Assembly (NCBI GenBank): GCA_007694115.1 | Contig: RECJ01000138.1 | Coordinates: forward strand, 1 to 34,783 | Direction: 5' to 3' | Source: Leptolyngbya sp. DLM2.Bin27 | GTDB taxonomy: Bacteria > Cyanobacteriota > Cyanobacteriia > Phormidesmidales > Phormidesmidaceae | Length of the DNA stretch: 34,783 nt | Shown here: piece by piece, positions 13,732-20,899 of the stretch | Numbering within the stretch: the first letter of the stretch is position 1 | Layout: each line of letters begins with the position of its first letter | Made by a program: the position numbers and the translations under genes | Notes under the pieces: model-generated | What the model was told of the DNA's origin: nothing | The model's input: the letters and a program-made list of their open reading frames with translations, nothing else | Database searches by the model: none

Positions 13732-14679
13732 ATGCCTAACCTAAAAGCGATTCGAGACCGCATAAAGTCCGTTAAAAACACTCGCAAGATCACCGAGGCG
13801 ATGCGCCTGGTGGCGGCAGCGAAGGTGCGGCGTGCCCAGGAGCAGGTGATTGCCACTCGCCCCTTTGCCGACCGCTTGGCCCAGGTGCTCTACGGCTTGC
13901 AAAGCCGGCTCAAGTTTGGGGAGGCCGACCTGCCGCTGCTCAAGCAGCGCGAGGTAGAGACCGTTGCTCTGCTGGTTATTTCTGGTGATCGTGGTCTCTG
14001 CGGGGGCTACAACAACAATGTCATCCGCAAAGCTGAGATTCGCGCCCAGGAACTGGCGGCTGATGGGTTAAACTACCGCTTTGTTTTGGTTGGCCGCAAG
14101 GCCAACCAGTACTTCAAGCGGCGTGAGCAGCCGATTGAAGCCAGCTTCATCGGTATGGAGCAAATTCCTACCGCCGCTGAAGCCGCCACCATCGCCGACG
14201 AACTGCTGGCACTGTTCTTGTCCGATGCGGTAGACCGCGTTGAGTTGGTCTATACCCGGTTTGTTTCGCTGGTCAGCTCTCGTCCAGTAATTCAGACCCT
14301 GCTGCCCCTCGACCCCCAGGGTCTAGAGGTGCCCGACGACGAAATCTTCCGACTCACCACGAAGGGTGGCGTGTTCCAGGTAGAGCGGGAGAAGATGGCG
14401 GGGCCACCTCCGACGGAGTTTCCCCAAGACATGATCTTTGAGCAAGATCCGGTACAGATCTTAGATGCGCTGCTGCCGCTGTATCTAAACAACCAAATTT
14501 TGCGGGCGCTGCAAGAGTCGGCGGCCAGCGAACTGGCGGCTCGGATGACTGCTATGAACAACGCTAGCGACAACGCCAAAGAACTGGCTAAAACCCTCAA
14601 CCTGACCTACAACAAAGCGCGTCAGGCGGCGATCACCCAGGAAATTCTGGAAGTGGTGGCTGGGGCTAACTCGCTGTAA
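13732..14679 (+). CDS. atpC: ATP synthase F1 subunit gamma (AtpC)
   Basis: Central rotor shaft, 315 residues. The N-terminal coiled-coil helix ([20 protein letters not shown]) and the C-terminal helix ([20 protein letters not shown]) are conserved. The segment at about 198-232 (from [16 protein letters not shown]) is the extra loop found only in photosynthetic gamma subunits, which limits wasteful ATP hydrolysis. The two regulatory cysteines of the chloroplast protein are absent; the only cysteine is Cys90 (GLCGGYNNN), so thioredoxin control of the plant type is not expected. It is the last gene of the operon, followed by a strong terminator. Confidence 0.96.
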   Translation: MPNLKAIRDRIKSVKNTRKITEAMRLVAAAKVRRAQEQVIATRPFADRLAQVLYGLQSRLKFGEADLPLLKQREVETVALLVISGDRGLCGGYNNNVIRKAEIRAQELAADGLNYRFVLVGRKANQYFKRREQPIEASFIGMEQIPTAAEAATIADELLALFLSDAVDRVELVYTRFVSLVSSRPVIQTLLPLDPQGLEVPDDEIFRLTTKGGVFQVEREKMAGPPPTEFPQDMIFEQDPVQILDALLPLYLNNQILRALQESAASELAARMTAMNNASDNAKELAKTLNLTYNKARQAAITQEILEVVAGANSL

Positions 14680-14704
14680 CTCTAAACCAGCCTGGAGGCT
14701 CAAG

Positions 14705-14738
14705 AAAATATCTCCTCACAGCTGTGAGGAGATATTTT
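14705..14738. terminator. 34-bp perfect palindromic terminator of the atp operon
   Basis: Arm AAAATATCTCCTCACAG (14705-14721) is the exact reverse complement of 14722-14738. With its T-run (GATATTTTT) it forms a rho-independent terminator for the plus strand. Its symmetry and flanking A-run mean it may also stop transcripts arriving from galE on the minus strand. Confidence 0.88.
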
Positions 14739-14755
14739 TGGTTGGGGGATGAGTT

Positions 14756-14799
14756 GCAAAGGCCAAGGGGTTGCCTCAGCGCAGCCCCTTGGCCTTTGC
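14756..14799 (-). terminator. 15-bp hairpin at the galE 3' end
   Basis: GCAAAGGCCAAGGGG (14756-14770) pairs perfectly with CCCCTTGGCCTTTGC (14785-14799) around a 14-nt loop. It starts 2 nt past the galE stop codon on the minus strand. The following T-run is short (TTTGC), so termination may depend on this hairpin together with the palindrome beyond it. Confidence 0.7.
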
Positions 14800-14800
14800 T

Positions 14801-15799
14801 TTACCGGTGGCGCTTTTGGTGCCAGGCCCAGGCGTGGGTGAGAATGGTCTCAATATCGGCGTACTGAGGATTCCAGCCAAGGACATCACGGGCGCGATCG
14901 CTCCCGCCCACCAAAGCGGGTGGATCCCCTGGCCGACGGTCTTCCTCAACGACGGGGATACTTTTCCCGGTCACCCGTACCGCCGTGTCAATCACCTCGC
15001 GCACCGAGAAACCAAGACCGTTGCCCAGGTTAAACACCGTGCTTTCGCCCCCGTTTAACAGGTACTCTAAGCCTAGAATGTGGGCATCGGCCAGGTCACA
15101 CACGTGAATGTAGTCGCGTACGCAGGTACCGTCAGCGGTGGGGTAGTCGGTGCCAAACACACTGATGGCCTCGCGCTTGCCCAGGGCTGTTTGCAACACC
15201 AGGGGAATCAGGTGGGTTTCGGGGTTATGATCTTCGCCCAGCAGACCATTGGGATGAGCCCCAGCGGCATTGAAGTAGCGAAACCGCACCGACCTAAAAT
15301 CGTAGGCCTTGTCATAGTCAGTTAGAATGCGCTCCACCATCAGCTTGCTGGCCCCGTAGGGGTTAATCGGGTTTTGCGGATGGGTTTCGCTAATCGGCAT
15401 CTCCTGGGGCACACCATAGGTAGCGCAGGTTGAAGAGAACACAAAGTTCTTGACGCCCGCAGCGACCATTTCATCTAGCAGCGACAGAGTTCCGACAACA
15501 TTGTTTTCGTAGTATTTGCTGGGATTGCCGACCGACTCGCCCACGTAGGCGTAGGCCGAGAAATGCATCACGGCGCTAATGTCATAGCGGCTAAAAATAT
15601 TCTTCAGCAGCCCGCTATCGAGGGTACTGCCCTCAATCAGTTCAGCTTGAAGTACGGTCTCGACTAAGTCACGGTGACCATAGACCAAGTTGTCTAAAAT
15701 CACCACCCGATAGCCCGCCTGTTGCAGAGCCAATACGGCATGGCTACCGATGTAGCCCGCGCCGCCCGTTACCAGAATAGTTTTGATGTCAGTTGTCAT
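14801..15799 (-). CDS. galE: UDP-glucose 4-epimerase GalE
   Basis: NAD-dependent short-chain dehydrogenase that interconverts UDP-glucose and UDP-galactose for polysaccharide and glycolipid synthesis, 332 residues. The cofactor loop is TGGAGYIGS (11-19), the catalytic Ser/Thr lies in the FSSTCATYG segment, and the Tyr-Lys pair is in NPYGASKLMVERI. FRYFNAAGAHP and the C-terminal RRPGDPPALVG segment are typical of GalE. The gene is convergent with the atp operon. No clear ribosome site precedes the ATG. Heptamer repeats start 50 bp upstream. Confidence 0.93.
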   Translation of the reverse strand: MTTDIKTILVTGGAGYIGSHAVLALQQAGYRVVILDNLVYGHRDLVETVLQAELIEGSTLDSGLLKNIFSRYDISAVMHFSAYAYVGESVGNPSKYYENNVVGTLSLLDEMVAAGVKNFVFSSTCATYGVPQEMPISETHPQNPINPYGASKLMVERILTDYDKAYDFRSVRFRYFNAAGAHPNGLLGEDHNPETHLIPLVLQTALGKREAISVFGTDYPTADGTCVRDYIHVCDLADAHILGLEYLLNGGESTVFNLGNGLGFSVREVIDTAVRVTGKSIPVVEEDRRPGDPPALVGGSDRARDVLGWNPQYADIETILTHAWAWHQKRHR

Positions 15800-15848
15800 A
15801 GGAGTTATTGCTTAAAGTAGCGGATCACGCCAGGTTAACTAGTACTTC

Positions 15849-15904
15849 AAGGCAGAAGTAAGAAGGCAGAAGGCAGAAGGCAGAAGTAAGAAGGCAGAAG
15901 GCAG
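15849..15904. repeat. Heptameric tandem repeat (STRR), 8 units
   Basis: Eight contiguous 7-bp units: AAGGCAG, AAGTAAG, AAGGCAG three times, AAGTAAG, AAGGCAG twice. Units 2 and 6 share the same variant, so the array looks like a partly duplicated higher-order unit of four. It is the largest of three loci with this heptamer in the window. Confidence 0.9.
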
Positions 15905-15957
15905 AATGGGAAACTGATAATAAGTCAGGGGTTTCGCCTACCCGAATAGGCAACTGA

Positions 15958-15993
15958 TTTCCGCCTCGGAGTACTGGTACTCTGAGGCGGAAA
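15958..15993. repeat. Orphan 36-bp near-perfect palindrome
   Basis: TTTCCGCCTCGGAGTAC (15958-15974), two bases, then GTACTCTGAGGCGGAAA (15977-15993). Seventeen positions pair with one G-T mismatch. No gene ends into it from either side: galE starts at 15799 and reads away, and tRNA-Glu begins downstream. It may be a palindromic mobile repeat, an insulator terminator or part of a small RNA. Confidence 0.7.
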
Positions 15994-16260
15994 CATGACC
16001 ACCCTAACCGAGGGTTTCAGGGGCTAGGTGGCAAACACCGCTGGCCCAACCTATGCCCTTGAGGACTAGCCTGGGCGCAGCGGCAAGCTAGCAGCCATTC
16101 TAAGCCCTGCCCTACCCAGTTTGCTCAGTGGCTAGGGCTAAGTCATAAACTTTTCATTTTCAGCCCTGGGACTGGTAGCAGTTGGCCGGGGAGTCGGGCT
16201 GGGCCTGCCGCTTTGGTTTTGTCGTCGGGGTGGGTCTGGGCAAAAAATATCTAACCTAAT

Positions 16261-16289
16261 TTGACAAGGGGGTTTCCTTTACCTATACT
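16261..16289 (+). promoter_or_regulatory. Strong sigma-70 promoter of tRNA-Glu
   Basis: TTGACA (16261-16266), a perfect -35 box, is followed after 17 bp by TATACT (16284-16289), 5/6 of the -10 consensus. Transcription would start near 16296, about 14 nt before the tRNA. It is the best promoter in the window. Confidence 0.85.
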
Positions 16290-16309
16290 TGGAAATGTCG
16301 AAAAAACAG

Positions 16310-16382
16310 GCCCCCATCGTCTAGAGGCCTAGGACACCTCCCTTTCACGGAGGCGACGGGGATTCGAATTCCCCTGGGGGTA
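16310..16382 (+). tRNA. trnE: tRNA-Glu (anticodon TTC)
   Basis: A 73-nt cloverleaf. The acceptor arm GCCCCCA pairs with TGGGGGT, including the G-U end pair typical of this tRNA in cyanobacteria and chloroplasts. The anticodon arm is CCTCC-CTTTCAC-GGAGG with anticodon TTC, and the T arm is GGGGATTCGAATTCCCC. The final A is the discriminator; CCA is not encoded. Besides translation, glutamyl-tRNA is the precursor of 5-aminolevulinate for chlorophyll, haem and bilins in these organisms. Confidence 0.96.
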
Positions 16383-16391
16383 TTGAATACA

Positions 16392-16435
16392 CAACCAGAA
16401 GACCCTGAGGCAAATGCCCCGGGGTCTTCTGGTTG
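16392..16435 (+). terminator. Hairpin downstream of tRNA-Glu
   Basis: CAACCAGAAGACCC (16392-16405) pairs perfectly with GGGTCTTCTGGTTG (16422-16435), with a small inner stem GGC-aaat-GCC. It begins 10 nt after the tRNA. There is no T-run, so it is a probable but non-canonical terminator or 3' processing signal. Confidence 0.6.
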
Positions 16436-16589
16436 ATAAGGCTGCCCTAGGTACTATCCCCAATAGCGTCAGGTGAAGAGGTAGCAAGTCCACTGCCTAG
16501 CATTTGAGTTAATCTGGCCCGAGGATGACAAGCCTGGAGCCTTCCAGTACTGTGGGGGCATGATCTAAATCCTCTGATGAGGGGGCAGT

Positions 16590-17060
16590 ATGGCGTTCTT
16601 TAGCCTGTTGGCGATCGCAGTGGGCATTCTCTCGGCAATGGGCTTAGTGGTGGTGGGCCTGGTTGAGGCTCCCTGGCCCATATTGTTGACCGGGCTACTG
16701 GCTGCTCTCTATGGCTTGCAGCGGATCGTGCAGGGTACCGGCGAGGGCCAAATGCTGAGGATGCCGCTGCGATCGCAGCCTGCTAGCCCAGTCGTTGCCA
16801 CCACCGATCCAGCCGCCACCCAGGCCCCTGTAGCCCCAGAGCCAGACCCAAAGTCAGGCCCAGAGCCAGAGCCACCGGCCGCCGCCACTGCCGAAACCTA
16901 CGAACTCATCTATCGAGGTATCCGGTATCGAGTGCCTAAAGCTTCCCCCATCCCAGAGCCTAAACCCGCTGACGCTGGCTCCACCGAGTCAGCTGAGCCA
17001 GATCAGCCAAAACCGCCCGTGGTCGAGGGCATCTATCGCAGGCAGCGGTGGCGACGTTAG
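16590..17060 (+). CDS. Membrane protein with DUF4278-like C-terminus
   Basis: A 156-residue protein of unknown function. Two hydrophobic helices (about 3-23 and 28-45) are followed by a Pro/Ala/Glu-rich linker (about 65-105). The C-terminus has two short related motifs, YRGIRYRVP (about 108-116) and IYRRQRWRR at the end. The YRG(I/V)xYRVP...YRxxxWR pattern is that of DUF4278, a cyanobacterial domain. The ATG at 16590 follows a GAGGGGGCAG ribosome site. It stands alone between tRNA-Glu and a convergent VOC gene. Confidence 0.7.
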   Translation: MAFFSLLAIAVGILSAMGLVVVGLVEAPWPILLTGLLAALYGLQRIVQGTGEGQMLRMPLRSQPASPVVATTDPAATQAPVAPEPDPKSGPEPEPPAAATAETYELIYRGIRYRVPKASPIPEPKPADAGSTESAEPDQPKPPVVEGIYRRQRWRR

Positions 17061-17095
17061 GACTCGCAAGACAATTAGCCACCCATGCGGGGCAT

Positions 17096-17530
17096 TTATT
17101 GAGCGGTTAGCGGGTTTGGGGCAAAGATCCTGTCGTTATGGCCAAAGGCCTTAAACTCCAGGGCGTTGCCGCTGGGGTCAACCACAAACAACGTCGATTG
17201 CTCTCCGACCTGCCCCACAAAGCGCTGGTAGGGTTCAATTAAAAACGTCACCTGGGCCTGGCGGAGGCGGTCGGCTAGGGTTTGCCAATCAGCGGGCGTG
17301 AGAATCACCCCCCAGTGGCGCACGGGCACCCCGTGACCATCGACAGCATTGGTGGCCACCGCAGGCTGGGCGTCGGCCACTAGGTGGGCGGTAATCTGGT
17401 GGCCGAAGAGGTTGAAGTCAATCCAGTTGGCGGCGGTGCGCCCCACCGGGCAGCCCAGCACCGTCTCGTAGAAGTGGCGGGTGCTAGCCAAGTCGTACAC
17501 TGGAAAAGCCACGTGAAAAGGGCGAAGCAT
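17096..17530 (-). CDS. VOC-family (glyoxalase/dioxygenase-fold) protein
   Basis: A protein of 144 residues with the paired beta-alpha-beta-beta-beta fold of vicinal oxygen chelate proteins: HVAFPVYDLASTRHFYETVLG at the N-terminus and STLFVVDPSGNALEFKAF near the end. Candidate metal ligands are the N-terminal His (RPFHVAF), His in NLFGHQI or RHWG, and Glu in ALEFK. The substrate is unknown. The frame opens at 17566, but an ATG at 17536 and another at 17530 are inside; GAGGAC lies about 8 nt before the 17530 ATG, so that one is chosen. The start is back to back with nagA (ATG at 17535), leaving no intergenic DNA. Confidence 0.82.
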   Translation of the reverse strand: MLRPFHVAFPVYDLASTRHFYETVLGCPVGRTAANWIDFNLFGHQITAHLVADAQPAVATNAVDGHGVPVRHWGVILTPADWQTLADRLRQAQVTFLIEPYQRFVGQVGEQSTLFVVDPSGNALEFKAFGHNDRIFAPNPLTAQ

Positions 17531-17534
17531 AGCC

Positions 17535-18815
17535 ATGTCCTCTAAACCGATCGAAAGTTTTACCACAAGCTTGACACTACCCGCCGGGTTGGGCCACCGC
17601 CCCTACGCCCTCACCCACTGCCTGCTCTACACCGGCAGTGAGGTCTGGCAAAACCACGCCCTGGTGATCGATGGCCCCCGTATTGCTGCCGTGGTGCCCG
17701 AGGCCCAGATCGACCCTGAGATGCCTCGGCTTGACGGCCAGGGCTGGGCCGCCGCCCCTGGGCTGATCGACCTTCAGCTCAACGGCTGTGGCGGGGTCAT
17801 GTTTAATCATGCCATCACCGCCGACACCCTAGACACCATGCACCGCACTAACCTGCGCAGCGGCACCACCAGCTTTTTGCCGACGCTGATTACCACCACC
17901 GACGAAGACATGGTCGCTGCGATCGCTCTCGTCACCCAATATCGCCGTTGCCATCCCCATCGAGTGCTGGGGCTGCACCTAGAAGGCCCCTACCTCAACC
18001 CCAAACGAGGCGGCATTCACAACCAAGCCCACATTCGCCCCAGCGATGCTACCATGGTGCGCCACATTGCCAAGGCTGGGCCAGAGGTGGTCAGGCTGAT
18101 CACCCTGGCCCCGGAGATGGTGCCCACCGCGCATATTCAACAGCTGGCCGGGGTGGGCATCTTAGTCTCTGCCGGCCACAGCGAGGCCAGCTTTGAAGCG
18201 GCTGTGGCCGGGTTTGAGGCGGGGGTGGGCATGGTCACCCATTTGTTTAATGCCATGTCGCCCTGGCAGGGGCGCAGCCCAGGGCTGGTGGGGGCAGCCT
18301 TGCGCCGTCCCGATATCTACGCTGGCATCATTGCCGATGGCCACCACGTCCACTACGGCTCAGTGGGGCTGGCGCAGCAAATTAAGCAAGACCACTTGGT
18401 GCTGGTGACTGATGCCACCCCGCCGGTGGGCACAGCCTTAGAGTCTTTTATGATTGGCGGGCAGCAGGTATTTTACCGCAACGGCAAGTGTCTATCTGCC
18501 GACGGCACCCTGGGCGGTGCCGCCCTCACCCTAATCGAGGCGGTAGAGAACTGCGTGCGCCAGGTGGGAATTCCGCTAGCAGAGGCGCTGCGCCTGGCCA
18601 CTCTGTATCCCGCCCAAGCCATTGGGGTCGATGCCGACCTGGGGCGACTGGCTCCGGGTTACCGGGCTAACATTACCCTGTTTGACCCGCTGACCTTCAC
18701 CGTTGAGGGGGTGATTGACCAGGGCAGGCTAGCCTGGTCTAGAGCCTCGGGCGGGGTAGCCCATTCACCCGCTGCTGAAGCAGCTGGGCCGCCATCTTCT
18801 GGCTGCGCAGGCTAA
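17535..18815 (+). CDS. nagA: N-acetylglucosamine-6-phosphate deacetylase NagA
   Basis: Amidohydrolase that removes acetate from GlcNAc-6-phosphate in amino-sugar and cell-wall recycling, 426 residues. Signatures: GLIDLQLNGCGG, the metal-binding HLEGPYLNPKRGGIH segment, GHSEAS, THLFNAMSPWQGRSPG, IADGHHV, and the catalytic Asp in LVTDATPP. The conserved protein seems to start near residue 25 (THCLLYTGSEVW), so the ATG at 17535 may add an N-terminal extension; TTG codons near 17570 are alternatives. The last 22 or so residues (after GRLAWSRASGG) are unlike the family and lie antisense to the next gene, suggesting a lengthened C-terminus. No nagB is nearby. Confidence 0.9.
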   Translation: MSSKPIESFTTSLTLPAGLGHRPYALTHCLLYTGSEVWQNHALVIDGPRIAAVVPEAQIDPEMPRLDGQGWAAAPGLIDLQLNGCGGVMFNHAITADTLDTMHRTNLRSGTTSFLPTLITTTDEDMVAAIALVTQYRRCHPHRVLGLHLEGPYLNPKRGGIHNQAHIRPSDATMVRHIAKAGPEVVRLITLAPEMVPTAHIQQLAGVGILVSAGHSEASFEAAVAGFEAGVGMVTHLFNAMSPWQGRSPGLVGAALRRPDIYAGIIADGHHVHYGSVGLAQQIKQDHLVLVTDATPPVGTALESFMIGGQQVFYRNGKCLSADGTLGGAALTLIEAVENCVRQVGIPLAEALRLATLYPAQAIGVDADLGRLAPGYRANITLFDPLTFTVEGVIDQGRLAWSRASGGVAHSPAAEAAGPPSSGCAG

Positions 18816-19035
18816 TCCACAGGCTGCACTGGTCGTCGGCAACCGACACCAACGCCCCGGCCTGCTGCTCTGAAAACCTGCAGGCCAGGTGATACAGCCG
18901 AGAGCGCTGATCAGTTTCGACGGTTAAGGCACGGTAGTAGAGCTCGTTGTAGTGATGGGTACCATCTTGCAGAGCGCCATTAAACCAAAATTTAAATAAC
19001 TGAACCTGACTTTCGGGCAGTACCTTGGGCAGCAT
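18739..19035 (-). CDS. Conserved small cyanobacterial protein of unknown function
   Basis: 98 residues from the ATG at 19035 (MLPKVLPESQVQLFKFWF); a longer form from 19065 adds ten residues. Its composition is that of a soluble mixed alpha/beta protein, with CSLWISLRSQKMAAQLLQQ near the end and no signal peptide or membrane segment. I do not recognise a named domain. It overlaps the 3' end of nagA tail to tail by 77 bp. Codon use looks ordinary and the N-terminus looks like a genuine protein, so I take it as real. Confidence 0.6.
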   Translation of the reverse strand: MLPKVLPESQVQLFKFWFNGALQDGTHHYNELYYRALTVETDQRSRLYHLACRFSEQQAGALVSVADDQCSLWISLRSQKMAAQLLQQRVNGLPRPRL

Positions 19036-19157
19036 GAAAGCTCTCTCTTGACCTAGATTCAGCATACCCAGCTAGCTCAGCAAATGCTGATCTGGCGCTG
19101 GCTAGCTCGTTAGCAGATTGCCAAGCTCAGGGAGACAAGTAAGTGAATTATAGAATC

Positions 19158-19559
19158 TTAATGGCAAATGCTGCGGGCAAAGGCTGACTCCACTAGCGAT
19201 CGCAGAATTTCCATGCTCAAGGGCTGCACCAACAACCCGTCTAGGCCAGGGGTGTCTTCACTGTAGTTCCACTGGGGGCTGGCCGAATCAGTCAGCGCCA
19301 CAATGGTCATATCGGGCGCTTGATCGTGCTGGCGCAGCTGGTTGACCAAAGGCTGCGACCAGTCTTGAAAGTTGTTGCCCACCAAAATCACCAGGCTCGG
19401 TATCCCCTGGTTGACCCGGTGGACAGCCTGCTCGGTAGAACTGGCGACAAACACCGGGTATTGCAGCTCAGCCTCTAGGGGATGCCTATCGTCGCGGCGG
19501 GGGTCGCGGTGGGGGCAGTTAGGATCGAGCACAAGGATATAGCTACGAGACAGGTTCAT
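19158..19559 (-). CDS. Degenerate (pseudo-)receiver domain protein
   Basis: A stand-alone 133-residue protein with the beta-alpha pattern of response-regulator receivers: RSYILVLDPN (beta-1), YPVFVASSTEQAVHRVNQG, PSLVILVGNN (beta-3), MTIVALTDSAS (beta-4) and LDGLLVQPLS (beta-5). The phosphoacceptor aspartate is replaced by Val60, and the lysine of the usual KP is Gln112. It therefore cannot be phosphorylated in the classical way. Such domains usually act by protein contact. It is divergent from an OmpR-type regulator whose own pocket is altered, across a 375-bp region with several hairpins. Confidence 0.65.
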   Translation of the reverse strand: MNLSRSYILVLDPNCPHRDPRRDDRHPLEAELQYPVFVASSTEQAVHRVNQGIPSLVILVGNNFQDWSQPLVNQLRQHDQAPDMTIVALTDSASPQWNYSEDTPGLDGLLVQPLSMEILRSLVESAFARSICH

Positions 19560-19934
19560 GGCAGGAAGCGACGCAATTGCCTTTCATATTAACTAGGCCA
19601 AAAATTGCGCTGACTGGCATGCAACCGGGGTTTTTGACCGCAGACTGGGGTTTCAAGAGCATTTTCAGCTCTGGAGCAGATCTATTTCTTCCATTTTTTT
19701 TAGACTGTCTAAAGGCTTACCAAAGCCTTTTTATAGCAAAGGTTTAAATAGGGTTAAGTTATAAAAACTATGGGGCTAAAAATCGCCATTTGTGACTTCA
19801 GTAATAGCGATTTATTGCCCTAGGGATGCCCCCTGGCCAGGCTAGCGCCAGGGTTGGGTAGCTCTAGCTACAAAAATCCCCGAGGGGCTTTGCTATGTTT
19901 GACAGATAAAATTTGACGTTTATACCGAAACCCA
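19560..19934. promoter_or_regulatory. Divergent region between pseudo-receiver and response regulator
   Basis: 375 bp, AT-rich in its left half. In order it carries a 15-bp palindrome TTTAGAC-T-GTCTAAA (19699-19713); a terminator-like hairpin AAAGGCTT-acca-AAGCCTTT followed by TT (19711-19732); a hairpin CCCTGGC/GCCAGGG (19831-19853); a third CCCC-ga-GGGG with A and T flanks (19874-19891); and a promoter TTGACA (19899-19904)-N16-TATACC (19921-19926). With this promoter the transcript of the regulator would begin at or next to its GTG start codon, i.e. be almost leaderless. Confidence 0.5.
19711..19732 (+). terminator. Terminator-like hairpin with no gene before it
   Basis: AAAGGCTT (19711-19718), loop ACCA, AAGCCTTT (19723-19730) followed by TT. 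It has the form of a rho-independent terminator on the plus strand, yet no plus-strand gene ends here. It may close a small RNA or an antisense transcript, or insulate the regulator from upstream transcription. Confidence 0.55.
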
Positions 19935-20684
19935 GTGGGCGCTGTATCAGTACAGATTATTGAGGGCAACCCCCATTTGCGATCGCTGCTGGGCTGGCAT
20001 CTACAGCAGGCAGGCTATCGGGTTTTTCAATCGGCAGATGTGGCGCGCACGCGAGATTTATATCAAACTCGGCAGCCCGATCTAGTGATTTTAGACTCTC
20101 AGCTACCCGACGGCGACGGTGTCGAACTGTGCAAGTGGCTGCACAGCCAGGGCCAGCCCCTGATTATGATTCTCTCGGCCTGCAATACCGAAACCGACAT
20201 CGTGGCCGGGCTGCGGGCCGGGGCTGATGACTATATGACCAAGCCCTTCGGCATGCAGGAATTTTTGGCTCGGGTTGACGCACTGACTCGTCGCGTGCGG
20301 TTAATGAGCGCTCCGGCTTCGCTGACCTACGGTGATCTAAATATCGATTTGGTGCAGCGGCGGGTCAACTTTCGCGGCGACTACATTGACCTGACCCCCC
20401 AAGAGTTTAGCCTGCTGTACGTGCTGACCCAGGCTGCTGGATCACCCCTAAGCCGCACAGATTTGCTGCGCCGCGCCTGGCCCGATGCCATTGATAACCC
20501 GCGCACCGTAGACACCCACATTTTGTCGCTGCGCAAAAAAATTGAGGTTGACCCTCGCCAACCCAATATTATTCAAACCGTACGCAACGTCGGCTACCGC
20601 TTCAACGTAGAACGAATTGCGGCTGAGACCAACGGCCACAGCCCTAAAGCCACCGTCGGCTTGGCCTCCTCATCGCTGATTTAG
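19935..20684 (+). CDS. OmpR/PhoB-family response regulator with altered acidic pocket
   Basis: Two-domain transcription factor of 249 residues. The receiver domain (1-120) has Asp54 (LVILDSQLPDGDG) as phosphoacceptor, Ser81 and Lys103 (TKPF). The normal acidic pair after beta-1 is replaced by Glu10-Gly11 (IIEGNPH). A winged-helix DNA-binding domain (about 128-226) has LTPQEFSLLYVLTQ and the segment TVDTHILSLRKKIEVDPRQ, ending with RNVGYRF. The start is GTG at 19935. It resembles cyanobacterial NblR-like orphan regulators, but I cannot assign a name with confidence. No histidine kinase gene is nearby. The loss of one acidic residue suggests weakened Mg2+ binding or phosphorylation-independent control. 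Confidence 0.88.
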   Translation: MGAVSVQIIEGNPHLRSLLGWHLQQAGYRVFQSADVARTRDLYQTRQPDLVILDSQLPDGDGVELCKWLHSQGQPLIMILSACNTETDIVAGLRAGADDYMTKPFGMQEFLARVDALTRRVRLMSAPASLTYGDLNIDLVQRRVNFRGDYIDLTPQEFSLLYVLTQAAGSPLSRTDLLRRAWPDAIDNPRTVDTHILSLRKKIEVDPRQPNIIQTVRNVGYRFNVERIAAETNGHSPKATVGLASSSLI

Positions 20685-20836
20685 TCATCGCATTTGGCGG
20701 TAAAACATTGTTCCCTAGGTCAGCAATGTCCCAGTTAGCCCCTAGACATGAGGCCAACTGATGGCGACTGGCAGAGGTGAAAAGTAGGTGCGATCGCATC
20801 CCTAAACCAGTCTGCACCAGCCTTCCTGCCGGGCTA

Positions 20837-20865
20837 TGGTCAATTTTGGTGAATTAGACTATAAT
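20837..20865 (+). promoter_or_regulatory. Putative nadA promoter
   Basis: A perfect -10 TATAAT (20860-20865) lies 17 bp after a weak -35 TGGTCA (20837-20842). Transcription would start near 20872, giving a leader of about 28 nt before the GTG start of nadA. Confidence 0.55.
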
Positions 20866-20899
20866 TCAGGCTACCCCAACTTGGCCATAGCTTCCCATC

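Larger units (their letters stand above)
15800..16260. other. Gene-free region between galE and tRNA-Glu
   Basis: About 460 bp with no credible gene. It holds a heptamer array (15849-15904) and a near-perfect hairpin (15958-15993), listed separately. A small hairpin GCCTA-cccgaa-TAGGC lies between them. From 16000 to 16260 I see nothing recognisable. The galE promoter must lie near the left end but no consensus is evident. Confidence 0.6.

Noticed and set aside
15849..15904. CRISPR-like direct repeats
   Set aside because: Units are 7 bp and contiguous with no spacers; this is a heptameric STRR array.
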